The notes beneath the pieces are model-generated. The model worked only from the letters and a program-made list of their open reading frames with translations. It was not told the DNA's origin and did no database searches. DNA of 64,000 bases from Helicobacter pylori Shi112 (lineage in GTDB: Bacteria; Campylobacterota; Campylobacteria; Campylobacterales; Helicobacteraceae): positions 682,001 to 746,000 of the forward strand of contig NC_017741.1 in assembly GCF_000277405.1 (NCBI RefSeq). The letters run 5' to 3'. The position numbers and the translations under genes were made by a program. Positions 44,511 through 53,020 of this stretch are shown here, in pieces (positions within the stretch are counted from its first letter, which is position 1; every line of letters begins with the position of its first letter).

Positions 44511-45683
44511 TTATCCTTTTGATTTGACAAAGCGAGCGATGCGTTCCATCCCCTTTTCAATCTGTTCTTCTGAGCATGCAAAAGACAAACGCACATAGCC
44601 TTCCAATCCAAAAGCCTTTCCAGGCACTAACGCCACGCCTTCTTTTTCCAATAATTCATGGCAAAATCGCATCGAATCCCCCCCACAAAGACCGCCAATG
44701 TTGATAAAAAGATAAAACGCCCCATCAGGTTTTAAAGCGTTCAGCCCCTCAATCGCATTGATTTTTGCGTGGGCTAAATGACAGCGCTTCTCAAAAGCCT
44801 GACGCATCGTTTCAATTTCTTTATCCACCAACCCCTCAAGCGCCACGATAGAAGCCATTTGCGTGATAGAATTGATATTGGAAGTGCATTGGCTTTGCAA
44901 GTTATTCATCAATTTGACTAATTTTTTATCCTTGCTCGCCGCATAGCCCATACGCCAGCCTGTCATCGCTACCGACTTGCTCAAGCCGTTAATGGTAATG
45001 GTGCGTTTTTTCATCTCTTCACTCACCGCCGCACAAGAAACAAACTCCCCCTTATAAACAAGCTTTTCATAAATTTCATCGCTAAGCACCCAAATTGGAG
45101 TGTCTTTTAAAACTTCGCCTAAAGCCTCTAACTCCGCCTTACTATAAAGCATGCCGGTAGGGTTTGATGGGGTGGTGAGAATGAGCATTTTTGTTTTGGG
45201 GGTTAAGGCGTCTTTAAGCTGCTTGGGGGTGATTTTAAAATGGCTTTTTTCATCGGTTTGAATGAATTTGCTCACCCCACCGCTGTATTTCACAAGCTCA
45301 GGGTAAGTTACCCAAAAAGGCACAGGGATAATCACTTCATCGCCCTCCCCTATTAAGGCTTGAATCGCATTGAACAAGCTTTGCTTAGCGCCATTGCTCA
45401 CTAGAATTTCATTCGGTTCGTAATCCAAGTTGTTTTCTTTTTTCAATTTATGAGCGATCGCTTTTAATAATTCAGGGATTCCGGCTACTGGAGTGTATTT
45501 GGTGAAGCCGTCATTTAGGGCTTTTATAGCCGCATCTTTAATCGCTTGCGGGGTGTCAAAATCAGGCTCGCCCGCTGAAAAACTTAAAATATCTTTTCCT
45601 TGCGATTTCAATTCTTTAGCGAGTGTGCTAATAGCGATCGTTGTGGATTCTGAAAGGGATTGGATTTTAGAGGAATAGGGCAT
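44511..45683 (-). CDS. aspB: Aspartate aminotransferase (class I, AspB)
   Basis: PLP-dependent aminotransferase, 390 residues, moving amino groups between aspartate/glutamate and 2-oxo acids. The PLP lysine is K236 in NGLSKSVAMTGWRMGY; TPSNPTGMLY and the SDEIYEKLVY aspartate-tyrosine pair are also visible. A good ribosome-binding site (AAGGATT) precedes the ATG. It is transcribed toward the dif-like site. Confidence 0.93.
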   Translation of the reverse strand: MPYSSKIQSLSESTTIAISTLAKELKSQGKDILSFSAGEPDFDTPQAIKDAAIKALNDGFTKYTPVAGIPELLKAIAHKLKKENNLDYEPNEILVSNGAKQSLFNAIQALIGEGDEVIIPVPFWVTYPELVKYSGGVSKFIQTDEKSHFKITPKQLKDALTPKTKMLILTTPSNPTGMLYSKAELEALGEVLKDTPIWVLSDEIYEKLVYKGEFVSCAAVSEEMKKRTITINGLSKSVAMTGWRMGYAASKDKKLVKLMNNLQSQCTSNINSITQMASIVALEGLVDKEIETMRQAFEKRCHLAHAKINAIEGLNALKPDGAFYLFINIGGLCGGDSMRFCHELLEKEGVALVPGKAFGLEGYVRLSFACSEEQIEKGMERIARFVKSKG

Positions 45684-45799
45684 GCTTAATCCTTGTTAAA
45701 TTTTTAAACTATCATAACATGATCAAAAAGATTTTAATTCTAATTTTCAAAAAACTTTCAAAAATGTTTCAAAAGAAAGCGGGAGATTTTGTAAGAAAA

Positions 45800-45823
45800 C
45801 TCTAATTGAAAATCCAATTAGAG
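45800..45823 (-). terminator. Terminator of horF
   Basis: A perfect 9-base inverted repeat (CTCTAATTG / CAATTAGAG, loop AAAATC) starts 19 bases after the horF stop; on the minus strand it is followed by TTTTCTT. A good intrinsic terminator. Confidence 0.75.
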
Positions 45824-45841
45824 AAAAACAAGCGTTTTAAA

Positions 45842-46654
45842 TCAGAAATTGTAACGATACCCCACATAAAGGCTGTATTGACGGCGGTAAGTGAAGCTCA
45901 AATTCCCATGGTTAAAATAATAAACATTGATAGTAGGAATTTTCACGCCAAAGTCAAATTCTTGATGTCGGCCAATATGGGTGCGAATCCCTAAATTAAA
46001 AAGGAATTGGAAAATCGCCGGATCAAGGCTATAGGAGGTGTGCTTATAAGGGCTTTTAGTTTCCAAAAAGGCCCCTGTCGTATTCCCCCAAGAGTTACCC
46101 GCGATTTGAACCCCAAAAAAGAATCCAAAACTCGCATCCTCTTTATTGATGACATTGTATAAAGTGTCAATACCCACACCATAAGTGAACATGTCAGACA
46201 GATTGCCCATTGTCCCTACTTTGGTCGCGCATGGCTGGTGAAGCTCACACACCCCACCATTATCTGATGTCAAAGCGTTCGCTCCAAACACGGCATGCCC
46301 ATAGTCCATGAAGCCGTAATAGCGTGCACCAAACCATCTCTTTTCCCCGAAAAACTGCTTATAACCCACAGTAAGTCCTAAGCCTTGCATAACGGCTAGA
46401 TAGTCGGTTTTACCCACAGGGAACTTAGGATAGTTAAATTCACTGCTTTTGGGGGGGTTTTTAACGCTTTGCGAAGCCTGACCGACTTGATAGCTAATCC
46501 CCAAATACCAAGCGTTTTTCTCGCCTTTCACTGCTTTATACTCTTTTGGCTTTTCCAATTGTTTTTGCACTTCTGTGCTGCCTTCTGCTGCCAAAAGACT
46601 ATTACCTAACACTACCGATAAACAGAGCGTTTTAAACACTACAAACTTTTTCAT
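45842..46654 (-). CDS. horF: Outer-membrane protein HorF (Hop-related)
   Basis: A 270-residue outer-membrane protein of the Hor subfamily (HP0671/Omp14 position). The signal peptide (MKKFVVFKTLCLSVVLGNSLLA) is followed by Hop-type barrel blocks: WYLGISYQVGQASQ, GLGLTVGYKQFFG, WFGARYYGFMDYGHAVFG and the C-terminal YSLYVGYRYNF ending in Phe. One probable loop disulfide (CELHQPC) near residue 126. Function beyond membrane barrel is unknown. It is monocistronic. Confidence 0.88.
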   Translation of the reverse strand: MKKFVVFKTLCLSVVLGNSLLAAEGSTEVQKQLEKPKEYKAVKGEKNAWYLGISYQVGQASQSVKNPPKSSEFNYPKFPVGKTDYLAVMQGLGLTVGYKQFFGEKRWFGARYYGFMDYGHAVFGANALTSDNGGVCELHQPCATKVGTMGNLSDMFTYGVGIDTLYNVINKEDASFGFFFGVQIAGNSWGNTTGAFLETKSPYKHTSYSLDPAIFQFLFNLGIRTHIGRHQEFDFGVKIPTINVYYFNHGNLSFTYRRQYSLYVGYRYNF

Positions 46655-46737
46655 ACAACATTTTTCCTTCTAAAAGTCTACATTTCGTATAATAATAACA
46701 TAATAATCTATAAAAAACCTAAATTCTTAAGAAAAAC

Positions 46738-46774
46738 ACCCCTAAAACTTAAAATTTTAAATTTTCTTGGGGGT
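46738..46774 (-). terminator. Possible terminator after the HEPN gene
   Basis: ACCCC (46738-46742) pairs with GGGGT (46770-46774), enclosing an AT-rich self-complementary core (TTAAAATTTTAA). On the minus strand GTTTTTC follows. Moderate support as the end of the defence operon. Confidence 0.4.
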
Positions 46775-46775
46775 T

Positions 46776-48125
46776 TTAGCGGTTTTGCTTGGTGATTTTT
46801 TCTGTTTTTGGGGGGTTTCTTAATTTAACTTTGTTAAGAAAACTATCATTGTTTATAATGAAACCACTTAATCCTATCTCACCAAAGAAATATTCAATGA
46901 CAATTTGCTTGAAATCTATAAAAGCATGACTAATGTCTGTAGCTTTGTTTGTATCAAGCTCTAAATCTTTTCCGTGTGCTAGAGAGTTACGGCAGTCAAC
47001 AATCTGTTCGATTAGATCTTCTTGACATTTATCATTAAAATAATTTTTCGTTTGATCGCATTTTGTCCTAGATAATGAAATTTTAAAAAATTCAGAGAGT
47101 TTTACACGGAGTGGTGTTCGTTTTGATTTCTTTAAAAAACTTTCAATCATGCTAATCAGTACAAACATGTCTGAATACAAGTGAATAATTGGATCTTTTT
47201 TATTGACAATGTCTAAAATACTTTCAAGTTGGAAACCTTTATTTTTAATACAAAAATCAATCCATTTTTCAAGTATTACAGAAAAATTATCTATCCGTTG
47301 GAAATCTATAGCAATCCCATAAGGATCTATCTGCATGGACTTTTTATCTTTTTTGTAAGTGTTTCTTATTGCTGTAATGTCTTTATTAGAAAGCTTAAAT
47401 TGGATATAGTCAATTTGGATGTCAAAATTAGAATGAGCATAAATCAAAATAAAAAAGTTTTTAATTGCTTCAGCAATAAGCTCTAATTTTTCAAGGGTTT
47501 CAAAAATCATATTGCATTCCAAAAATAAATCACATTGATAAGTTAATAAACGATTCTGTCTTTTAGAAAACAATGTATTAGATCTTGCTTTCACCTTGTC
47601 TTTTTCATATTTTTGGGACAAAAAACCATTTTGAATATAAAATGATTGTAAGATAAAATTCTTATCGTTATCCCCATGATAACTTTCACACCCACTTTCA
47701 TCTGCTTTAAATAATGCATCAGGTAGCAAATGCTTCTTGGTTGTAAAAAAGCTTTCTAAATAATTTGTCCTGCAAACAAAACATTCGCCCTTAATTTTGT
47801 TTGGATCAACATGATCATCAAACAGCCATTCATAATAAAGTGTGATTGGTACAGGATACCCTAAAACATGACCTAAAATAATGCGATTATAAGGCTTGTA
47901 AAGAGTGTATCTTTTTTTGTTATCCACAATATAGAGCGTTTGGTATTGCAAAGAGTGGATCTCTTTAATTTCTCCTGAAACCATAAAAGAAAAAGAAATT
48001 TTGTTTTCTTGATACGAAAACACTCCCGGAATGTATTGCTCATTTTGTGGATTGGTTTGTGGATTTTTTAAAAAAGCAAGACATTGCCCTTCAAAATATT
48101 CCACACCCCCAAGCGATGCGATCAC
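46776..48125 (-). CDS. HEPN-domain protein, ApeA-like candidate anti-phage RNase
   Basis: A 449-residue protein with a C-terminal HEPN domain carrying the catalytic RNase motif R-x4-H (CRNSLAHGK, R379 and H384). The N-terminal region (YIPGVFSYQENKISFSFMVSG, then charged strands up to a C-x2-C, ECFVCRTN) resembles the ApeA N-terminal domain of HEPN anti-phage proteins; this match is by eye. The GTG start overlaps the stop of the methyltransferase gene (GTGA), so translation is coupled. Two sampled 60-base lines (47221-47280 and 47341-47400) are only 22-23% G+C against about 39% for the species, which suggests recent acquisition. The likely role is abortive RNA cleavage when the restriction barrier fails; this is inference. 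Confidence 0.7.
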   Translation of the reverse strand: MIASLGGVEYFEGQCLAFLKNPQTNPQNEQYIPGVFSYQENKISFSFMVSGEIKEIHSLQYQTLYIVDNKKRYTLYKPYNRIILGHVLGYPVPITLYYEWLFDDHVDPNKIKGECFVCRTNYLESFFTTKKHLLPDALFKADESGCESYHGDNDKNFILQSFYIQNGFLSQKYEKDKVKARSNTLFSKRQNRLLTYQCDLFLECNMIFETLEKLELIAEAIKNFFILIYAHSNFDIQIDYIQFKLSNKDITAIRNTYKKDKKSMQIDPYGIAIDFQRIDNFSVILEKWIDFCIKNKGFQLESILDIVNKKDPIIHLYSDMFVLISMIESFLKKSKRTPLRVKLSEFFKISLSRTKCDQTKNYFNDKCQEDLIEQIVDCRNSLAHGKDLELDTNKATDISHAFIDFKQIVIEYFFGEIGLSGFIINNDSFLNKVKLRNPPKTEKITKQNR

Positions 48126-51067
48126 TCAAACCTCTTTTCGCTGATTTTTTCTATCAAATCCACGCTTTTTTCAGAGAGTTTGATGACCCTACAAAGGAGT
48201 TCAAAAACATATTTGCCGCCGGCGTAATCGTTCGGGTTGTTTTCAATCAAGCTGTCTTTATCCTTAGTCTTTTTATAGCGTTCGATCACCCAGTCAATCG
48301 CGCTTTTGCCATTCACCACATAGTCAAAGGCTTTTTTAGGGATTTTAGTGATAGCGATATGGTTGTTATAATGGATGCGATCCCCTTTTTTGGTCATTGT
48401 TTCCACATCATAATAACCCTCTTGTTCTGCGTTCATTAGCGTTTTGTATTCAACGCTTGCGTGCATTTCCCCACTCTCATAGTTAAGGTGCAACTTCGCT
48501 AATTCTTTACCAAGATTAGAGAGCTCTTTAAAATCCTTACTCAAACCGATGCGCGGATCTTCTTTGGTTAGGGAATTTTTGTATTTTTCTAAATAGCCTT
48601 TATGGTGGAAAATCGCATAAATGTAATAAAAAATCTCTTCTTCAGCGATAGAGTTATCTTCATAATGCTTCCTAAAGAGGTTGAACGCATAGCCGCTGAT
48701 CGCATAATGGCGATTCCTTAAATCATCGTAATAATACAAAGGGTAAGCTTGGTTGGGTGAAATCAAACCATAATCAGAAATAAAATCGCTTACAAGAGCG
48801 CTAAAATTCTTACCATTACCCACACCAGTATTGATCACCACATTCTGAGCGTCTTTATTCGGGAAAATTTTTGAAAATTCTCCTTGTCTGTTTATCCAAT
48901 CCTTATCCCAATAAAGCCATTGTTTATTAAAGGGGCGATACAAACTAACAGAGATTTTTTCTTGTGAAAAATCATCAAGTTTTTTCCCTTTTATCAGTTG
49001 CATTTTAAGATTTTGAACCCAAGCGATTTTCGTTTTATCGGTGGTGATTTCTTTGAGGTGTTTGTAAAGATCGCGTGATTTGACGCCTTTGGCGCGTTGT
49101 TTGAAAGCTTCCCTAAAAGATTCGTTAAAGCGCTTCAAATCAGCGTTATAAGTGTCAATGCATTTTTGCACCGAATGCATTAAAGCGTTTGGAGAAAAGT
49201 TATACACCCAAGGATCACGGCCAGTGGATACCCCTAACGAATTGGTGTCAAAAACGCTAGGGTTTTGGCGTTTTTTATCTCTTTTTAAAGGGATGAGTTT
49301 TTCAAAAGCGTCATTCCTTTGGTTGATCCAATCGCCTTTATTATTCGGGGTGATGGTTTCAAAAGCGATTGCGTCTAGGTTGGTGAAGTGAGCGAGCCGA
49401 TTGAGTTTTTCTTCTCTTTTCAAATAATCCCCAATATCGTAGTAATGGATCGTGCTATTTTTCACGCTTGCGTCTTTGACAAAAAAGATAATCGCTATCG
49501 TCGCCCTTGATCCGCTATCAAAGATTTTCCCTCCCTCTTTTTTAAAAGTCTCCCCTGAAGTCCTAGCATTCCCCCTTAAATTCAACACATAAAGATGCGC
49601 AAATTCTTGCGCCACGCATTTCCTGAATCCGTCCGCGCTTTTAGAGTCAATAAAACTCCCATTCACCACAAAGCCTAGCACCCCCCTATCTTTAAGAAGT
49701 TCGCTTGCCATGTAGATGCTTTGAATGAGCGTGTCTCGTGTGGTTGCCCCCACTTTGGCGGTGGAATTTTTGCCGTATTTTTCATAAACCCTTTTTTCAA
49801 GCTTGGGGTGTGAAAGGTTTTGGTTGTTGTCGTTTTCAGATTTTGAGCCGGCTGAATAAGGCGGGTTGCCTATGATGACTCTAATGTTTCGTTTTTCTAT
49901 GGTGGATTTGATTTCTTTGTTTTCTTTCAAATCTTCAAAGATTGGCAACACTCCCTTATCGTTTTTTTCCTCATAAATATCCAGGCTGTCCGTGAGCGCG
50001 ATATTTTTGAAATTTTTTAACGAACTATCCCTACTTTGCGCGGCTTGGGTGATATTGATTAAAGCGATATAATAGGCTAAAAGCACGATGTCAAAAGCGA
50101 ATAAATGGTTTAAAAACTTCTCTTTTAAGGCTTCGTCGCTAATGAGCTCATTTTCTTTAGAAAGCAAACGAGCGATAAAACTCCCGGTTCCGGTGAAAGG
50201 ATCAAAAATCGTGATGTTTTTATCGTTAAAATCCGTATTGAAATGCTTTTTCAAAATGCCGTCAGTGGCTCTTAAAATGAAATCCACCACCTCTATAGGC
50301 GTATAAACGATTCCTAGTTTTTCGCTTTGTTTTCTAAAGGCTTCTTTAAAGAAAGTGTTGTAGAGGTTTTTAATGAGTTCTTGTTGGCTTTTTTGGCTTT
50401 TGGCGTGCATGGCTTCTGTTTTCACGCTTTCATAGAGGTTTTTAAGATCTTTAGTTTCTCCTTGTAATCCCAGAGTGGAGAGTTTTTCTACCATTTTATC
50501 CAGCGCTTTAGAGATAGGGTTTTTGATATTGTCCCCAAAAATCGCATCAAAAATGGGCTTAGTGATGATATGAGAGATGATCATATCTAAGGCTTCATCT
50601 TCTTTGATGCTTTGGTGGATATTGCCTCTTAAAGAATCCAAAAAGCCGTGGAAAATTTCAGGGTTTTTTTCAAAAATATCTTTCAAGCGATTGTTCAAGG
50701 TTCTTGCGATATTGCCCGTTTTTTTGGCGAAATTTTCCCAATAGTTCCTGTCCCCTAATTTAGTGGGCATGACATTATACACAGCGTTTGCTAGATCTTG
50801 CAATAAGATAGCGTCAAAAAGGGTTTTTTGGGCTTGTTTGGGATCTTGCTTTGTTGTATCTTTTTTTGGCTCTCCATCGTCTTGATTGGTTTCATCATTG
50901 TCATCGCTTCCAAAGACTTTGATTTTTTCTTTAAAAGTGGCTTCATCAACCAGGCTTGGGTCATGGCTTCTTAAGGCTTTTATCACTTTCCAAATGTTTT
51001 TGAAATTGGTGTTATTGACAGCTTCATCCAGGTTTTGGATTTCACTCTCTTCTAAAGCGATAGGCAA
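48122..51067 (-). CDS. Type ISP-like restriction enzyme, methyltransferase and target-recognition part
   Basis: A 981-residue N6-adenine DNA methyltransferase with SAM motif I FDPFTGTGSFIARLL (288-302) and catalytic motif IV NPPYSAGSKS (401-410), preceded by a helical coupler region (about 1-240) and followed by a long C-terminal target-recognition region. The TTG start at 51067 overlaps the end of the helicase frame by 26 bases. In its own frame the sequence upstream reads KRGYIILPIAL, continuing the helicase protein, so the two are halves of one type ISP enzyme (nuclease-helicase-methylase in a chain of about 1600 residues, as in LlaGI and LlaBIII). HP0668 position. Confidence 0.8.
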   Translation of the reverse strand: MPIALEESEIQNLDEAVNNTNFKNIWKVIKALRSHDPSLVDEATFKEKIKVFGSDDNDETNQDDGEPKKDTTKQDPKQAQKTLFDAILLQDLANAVYNVMPTKLGDRNYWENFAKKTGNIARTLNNRLKDIFEKNPEIFHGFLDSLRGNIHQSIKEDEALDMIISHIITKPIFDAIFGDNIKNPISKALDKMVEKLSTLGLQGETKDLKNLYESVKTEAMHAKSQKSQQELIKNLYNTFFKEAFRKQSEKLGIVYTPIEVVDFILRATDGILKKHFNTDFNDKNITIFDPFTGTGSFIARLLSKENELISDEALKEKFLNHLFAFDIVLLAYYIALINITQAAQSRDSSLKNFKNIALTDSLDIYEEKNDKGVLPIFEDLKENKEIKSTIEKRNIRVIIGNPPYSAGSKSENDNNQNLSHPKLEKRVYEKYGKNSTAKVGATTRDTLIQSIYMASELLKDRGVLGFVVNGSFIDSKSADGFRKCVAQEFAHLYVLNLRGNARTSGETFKKEGGKIFDSGSRATIAIIFFVKDASVKNSTIHYYDIGDYLKREEKLNRLAHFTNLDAIAFETITPNNKGDWINQRNDAFEKLIPLKRDKKRQNPSVFDTNSLGVSTGRDPWVYNFSPNALMHSVQKCIDTYNADLKRFNESFREAFKQRAKGVKSRDLYKHLKEITTDKTKIAWVQNLKMQLIKGKKLDDFSQEKISVSLYRPFNKQWLYWDKDWINRQGEFSKIFPNKDAQNVVINTGVGNGKNFSALVSDFISDYGLISPNQAYPLYYYDDLRNRHYAISGYAFNLFRKHYEDNSIAEEEIFYYIYAIFHHKGYLEKYKNSLTKEDPRIGLSKDFKELSNLGKELAKLHLNYESGEMHASVEYKTLMNAEQEGYYDVETMTKKGDRIHYNNHIAITKIPKKAFDYVVNGKSAIDWVIERYKKTKDKDSLIENNPNDYAGGKYVFELLCRVIKLSEKSVDLIEKISEKRFE

Positions 51068-52943
51068 AATGATATAGCCTCTTTTCTTGTGTTTGGCTTT
51101 TTCGCATCACCCTACCCACCGCTTGGATAATATCCACCATAGCGCTTTTGCCATCAAAAAAGACAATGCTATCTAACGCCGGGACATCCACCCCTTCGCT
51201 CAAACACCTAGCGTTACTTAAAACCTTGCAAGTGTTAGGCTTGAATTCATTGAGTTCTTCTAATTTTTCAAGCCTAACCTTACAATTCATGGTGCCATCA
51301 ATGTGATCGATGCTGATGGTTAGGTTTTTAAAACTCTTTTTCTTAAGCTCTTCATTGTAGCATTCCATAATCGTTTCAAAAGATTCTTTAATATGCTTGC
51401 TCGTGTTAATGCTTTTACAAAAGCTTATGGCTCTTTGAGAGGGAGTGGTGTCGTTTTTGTTTTGCAAGTCGTAATCTTTTTTGTTTTCATCATCTAAAGC
51501 GATTAAATCCTGCTTGGCCAACCCTTTATGAGTGCCAATAATCTTACAAACAAATTCGTTATTGATGAGCTTTTTATCCAGTTTAGTGCCTTCGGCTTCA
51601 AGCCGACTGATCTTTTGATTCACGCTGTTAGTAACGCCACTTAAATTTTCTTTTCGCACCGCTAAAATCATGACTTTGTAGTCTGTGAGAAGATCTAAAG
51701 CGATCGCTCTTTCAAAATTGAGCGTATAGATTTCTTCGCCAAAAATCTGTGCATCGTCCATAGAATAGATGGCATTATCGCTCTCTTTGGCTTTAGCTTT
51801 AGAGCTTTCGCTATAAACTTTAGGCGTGGCGGTCATATAAAGGCGTTTTTTCGCTTTGATATGTTCATCGCTATGGCAAAGCGTGAAAGCGTTTTTATCG
51901 TCCCTTTCATTACTAGAATACATAGCCCCTACCGTTCTGTGGGCTTCATCGCAAATGATGAGATCCATTTCGCCCAAACCCACTTCTTGCGCTTCTTGGA
52001 TGCGCAACGCGCTTTGATAAGTTGAAAAGATGATGAAGCGCTTGTTTTCTTTTTGCGCTTTTTTTTGAACGCTTAAAATGTCTTCAAGGCGAGTGGAGGG
52101 CTTTAAGGGGAGCTCAGAAAAATTAATATCATCGGTGTCATCATCGTTTTTATTTTTCTTACCTTTCCCGACTTTATCATCGCTGCACACGATAGAAGCG
52201 TAAAAAGGCTCGCTTTTTTCTTGCGCGTATTCTCTAAAAGTTTGAGAAAGCAAAGCGATGCTTGGCGCTAAAAAAAGCGTGATTTTGGGCTCTAAAGCTT
52301 CCATGATTTTTAAAGAAGTGTAGGTTTTGCCTGTCCCGCATGCCATAATGAGCTTGCCTCTAGTGTTTTTAGGGTCAGAAAAATACTCTTTGGTGGCTTT
52401 TATCGCTTCTATTTGGTGAGGGCGTGGCTTTTTCTTATCGCATAAGGGGAGTTCGCCTTGAGTTTGCATAGGATCAAACTTTTCCCAATCAATCTGAGAA
52501 TAGATAAAATCCTCTTCAGTGATTTCAACAATATCAATTCCTTTGCTTCTTCTGATTTGTTCAATTTCGTTAAGAGCGGCTGAGGTTAAATTAGAAGTGG
52601 AGATGATGATCCCTTTTTTAAACCTAACCTCTTTTACCCCGCTTTGCAATTTGAGTAAAAAAGTTGAAAGGTCGTTCAATGAGACGCTGTCTTGGTGGAA
52701 TTTGCATTGCACGGCGATGTGTTCTTTTGAAGTCGTTGTAATCACCATATCAATCCCACAATCGCGTTTATTCCCCCTTAATTCCCAATCGCTCCAAAGC
52801 TTAATAGACTCGTATTCGTTAGCGCTGTCATGCTCTATTAAAAAACGCCTAGAAACTTTTTCAAACCAGCTCCCTTTAAGGCGTTGGTTAGGTATGGCTT
52901 GCAATTTTTCTTTGATGAGTTTGTAGGTGCTGATTTCTGACAT
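51042..52943 (-). CDS. Type ISP-like restriction enzyme, Mrr-nuclease and helicase part
   Basis: A 633-residue protein with an N-terminal Mrr/PD-(D/E)xK nuclease (D65 in CGIDMVITT and QCK at 79-81), followed by a superfamily 2 helicase: Walker A ACGTGKTYTS (GTGKT 203-207), DEAH at 332-335 (ICDEAHRTVGA), motif III TATP and motif VI QAVGRVMRKS near the end. After motif VI the frame runs out (SQTQEKRLYHFAYRFRRE). A one-base deletion in the GAAAAG there would restore GYIILPIAL and join it to the following gene, for 1606 residues. It has its own TATAAT promoter and AAGGA site. HP0669 position. Confidence 0.8.
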   Translation of the reverse strand: MSEISTYKLIKEKLQAIPNQRLKGSWFEKVSRRFLIEHDSANEYESIKLWSDWELRGNKRDCGIDMVITTTSKEHIAVQCKFHQDSVSLNDLSTFLLKLQSGVKEVRFKKGIIISTSNLTSAALNEIEQIRRSKGIDIVEITEEDFIYSQIDWEKFDPMQTQGELPLCDKKKPRPHQIEAIKATKEYFSDPKNTRGKLIMACGTGKTYTSLKIMEALEPKITLFLAPSIALLSQTFREYAQEKSEPFYASIVCSDDKVGKGKKNKNDDDTDDINFSELPLKPSTRLEDILSVQKKAQKENKRFIIFSTYQSALRIQEAQEVGLGEMDLIICDEAHRTVGAMYSSNERDDKNAFTLCHSDEHIKAKKRLYMTATPKVYSESSKAKAKESDNAIYSMDDAQIFGEEIYTLNFERAIALDLLTDYKVMILAVRKENLSGVTNSVNQKISRLEAEGTKLDKKLINNEFVCKIIGTHKGLAKQDLIALDDENKKDYDLQNKNDTTPSQRAISFCKSINTSKHIKESFETIMECYNEELKKKSFKNLTISIDHIDGTMNCKVRLEKLEELNEFKPNTCKVLSNARCLSEGVDVPALDSIVFFDGKSAMVDIIQAVGRVMRKSQTQEKRLYHFAYRFRRE

Positions 52944-52978
52944 TTTTCATTCCTTAAATAGTGGCGTTAAAGTTCTGT

Positions 52979-52984
52979 ATTATA
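52979..52984 (-). promoter_or_regulatory. Probable -10 box of the restriction/HEPN operon
   Basis: TATAAT on the minus strand, 36 bases before the ATG of the nuclease-helicase gene. It separates the operon from glpC, which runs on the same strand and ends 77 bases upstream. Confidence 0.5.
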
Positions 52985-53020
52985 TAAAAAGATATTAGAA
53001 AGTGGGGTTAAAAAGGCTTT

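Noticed and set aside
46685-46710. AATAATAACATAATAATC upstream of horF, resembling Fur half-sites
   Set aside because: The units are direct rather than inverted and match the Fur consensus poorly; AT-rich promoter sequence explains them.
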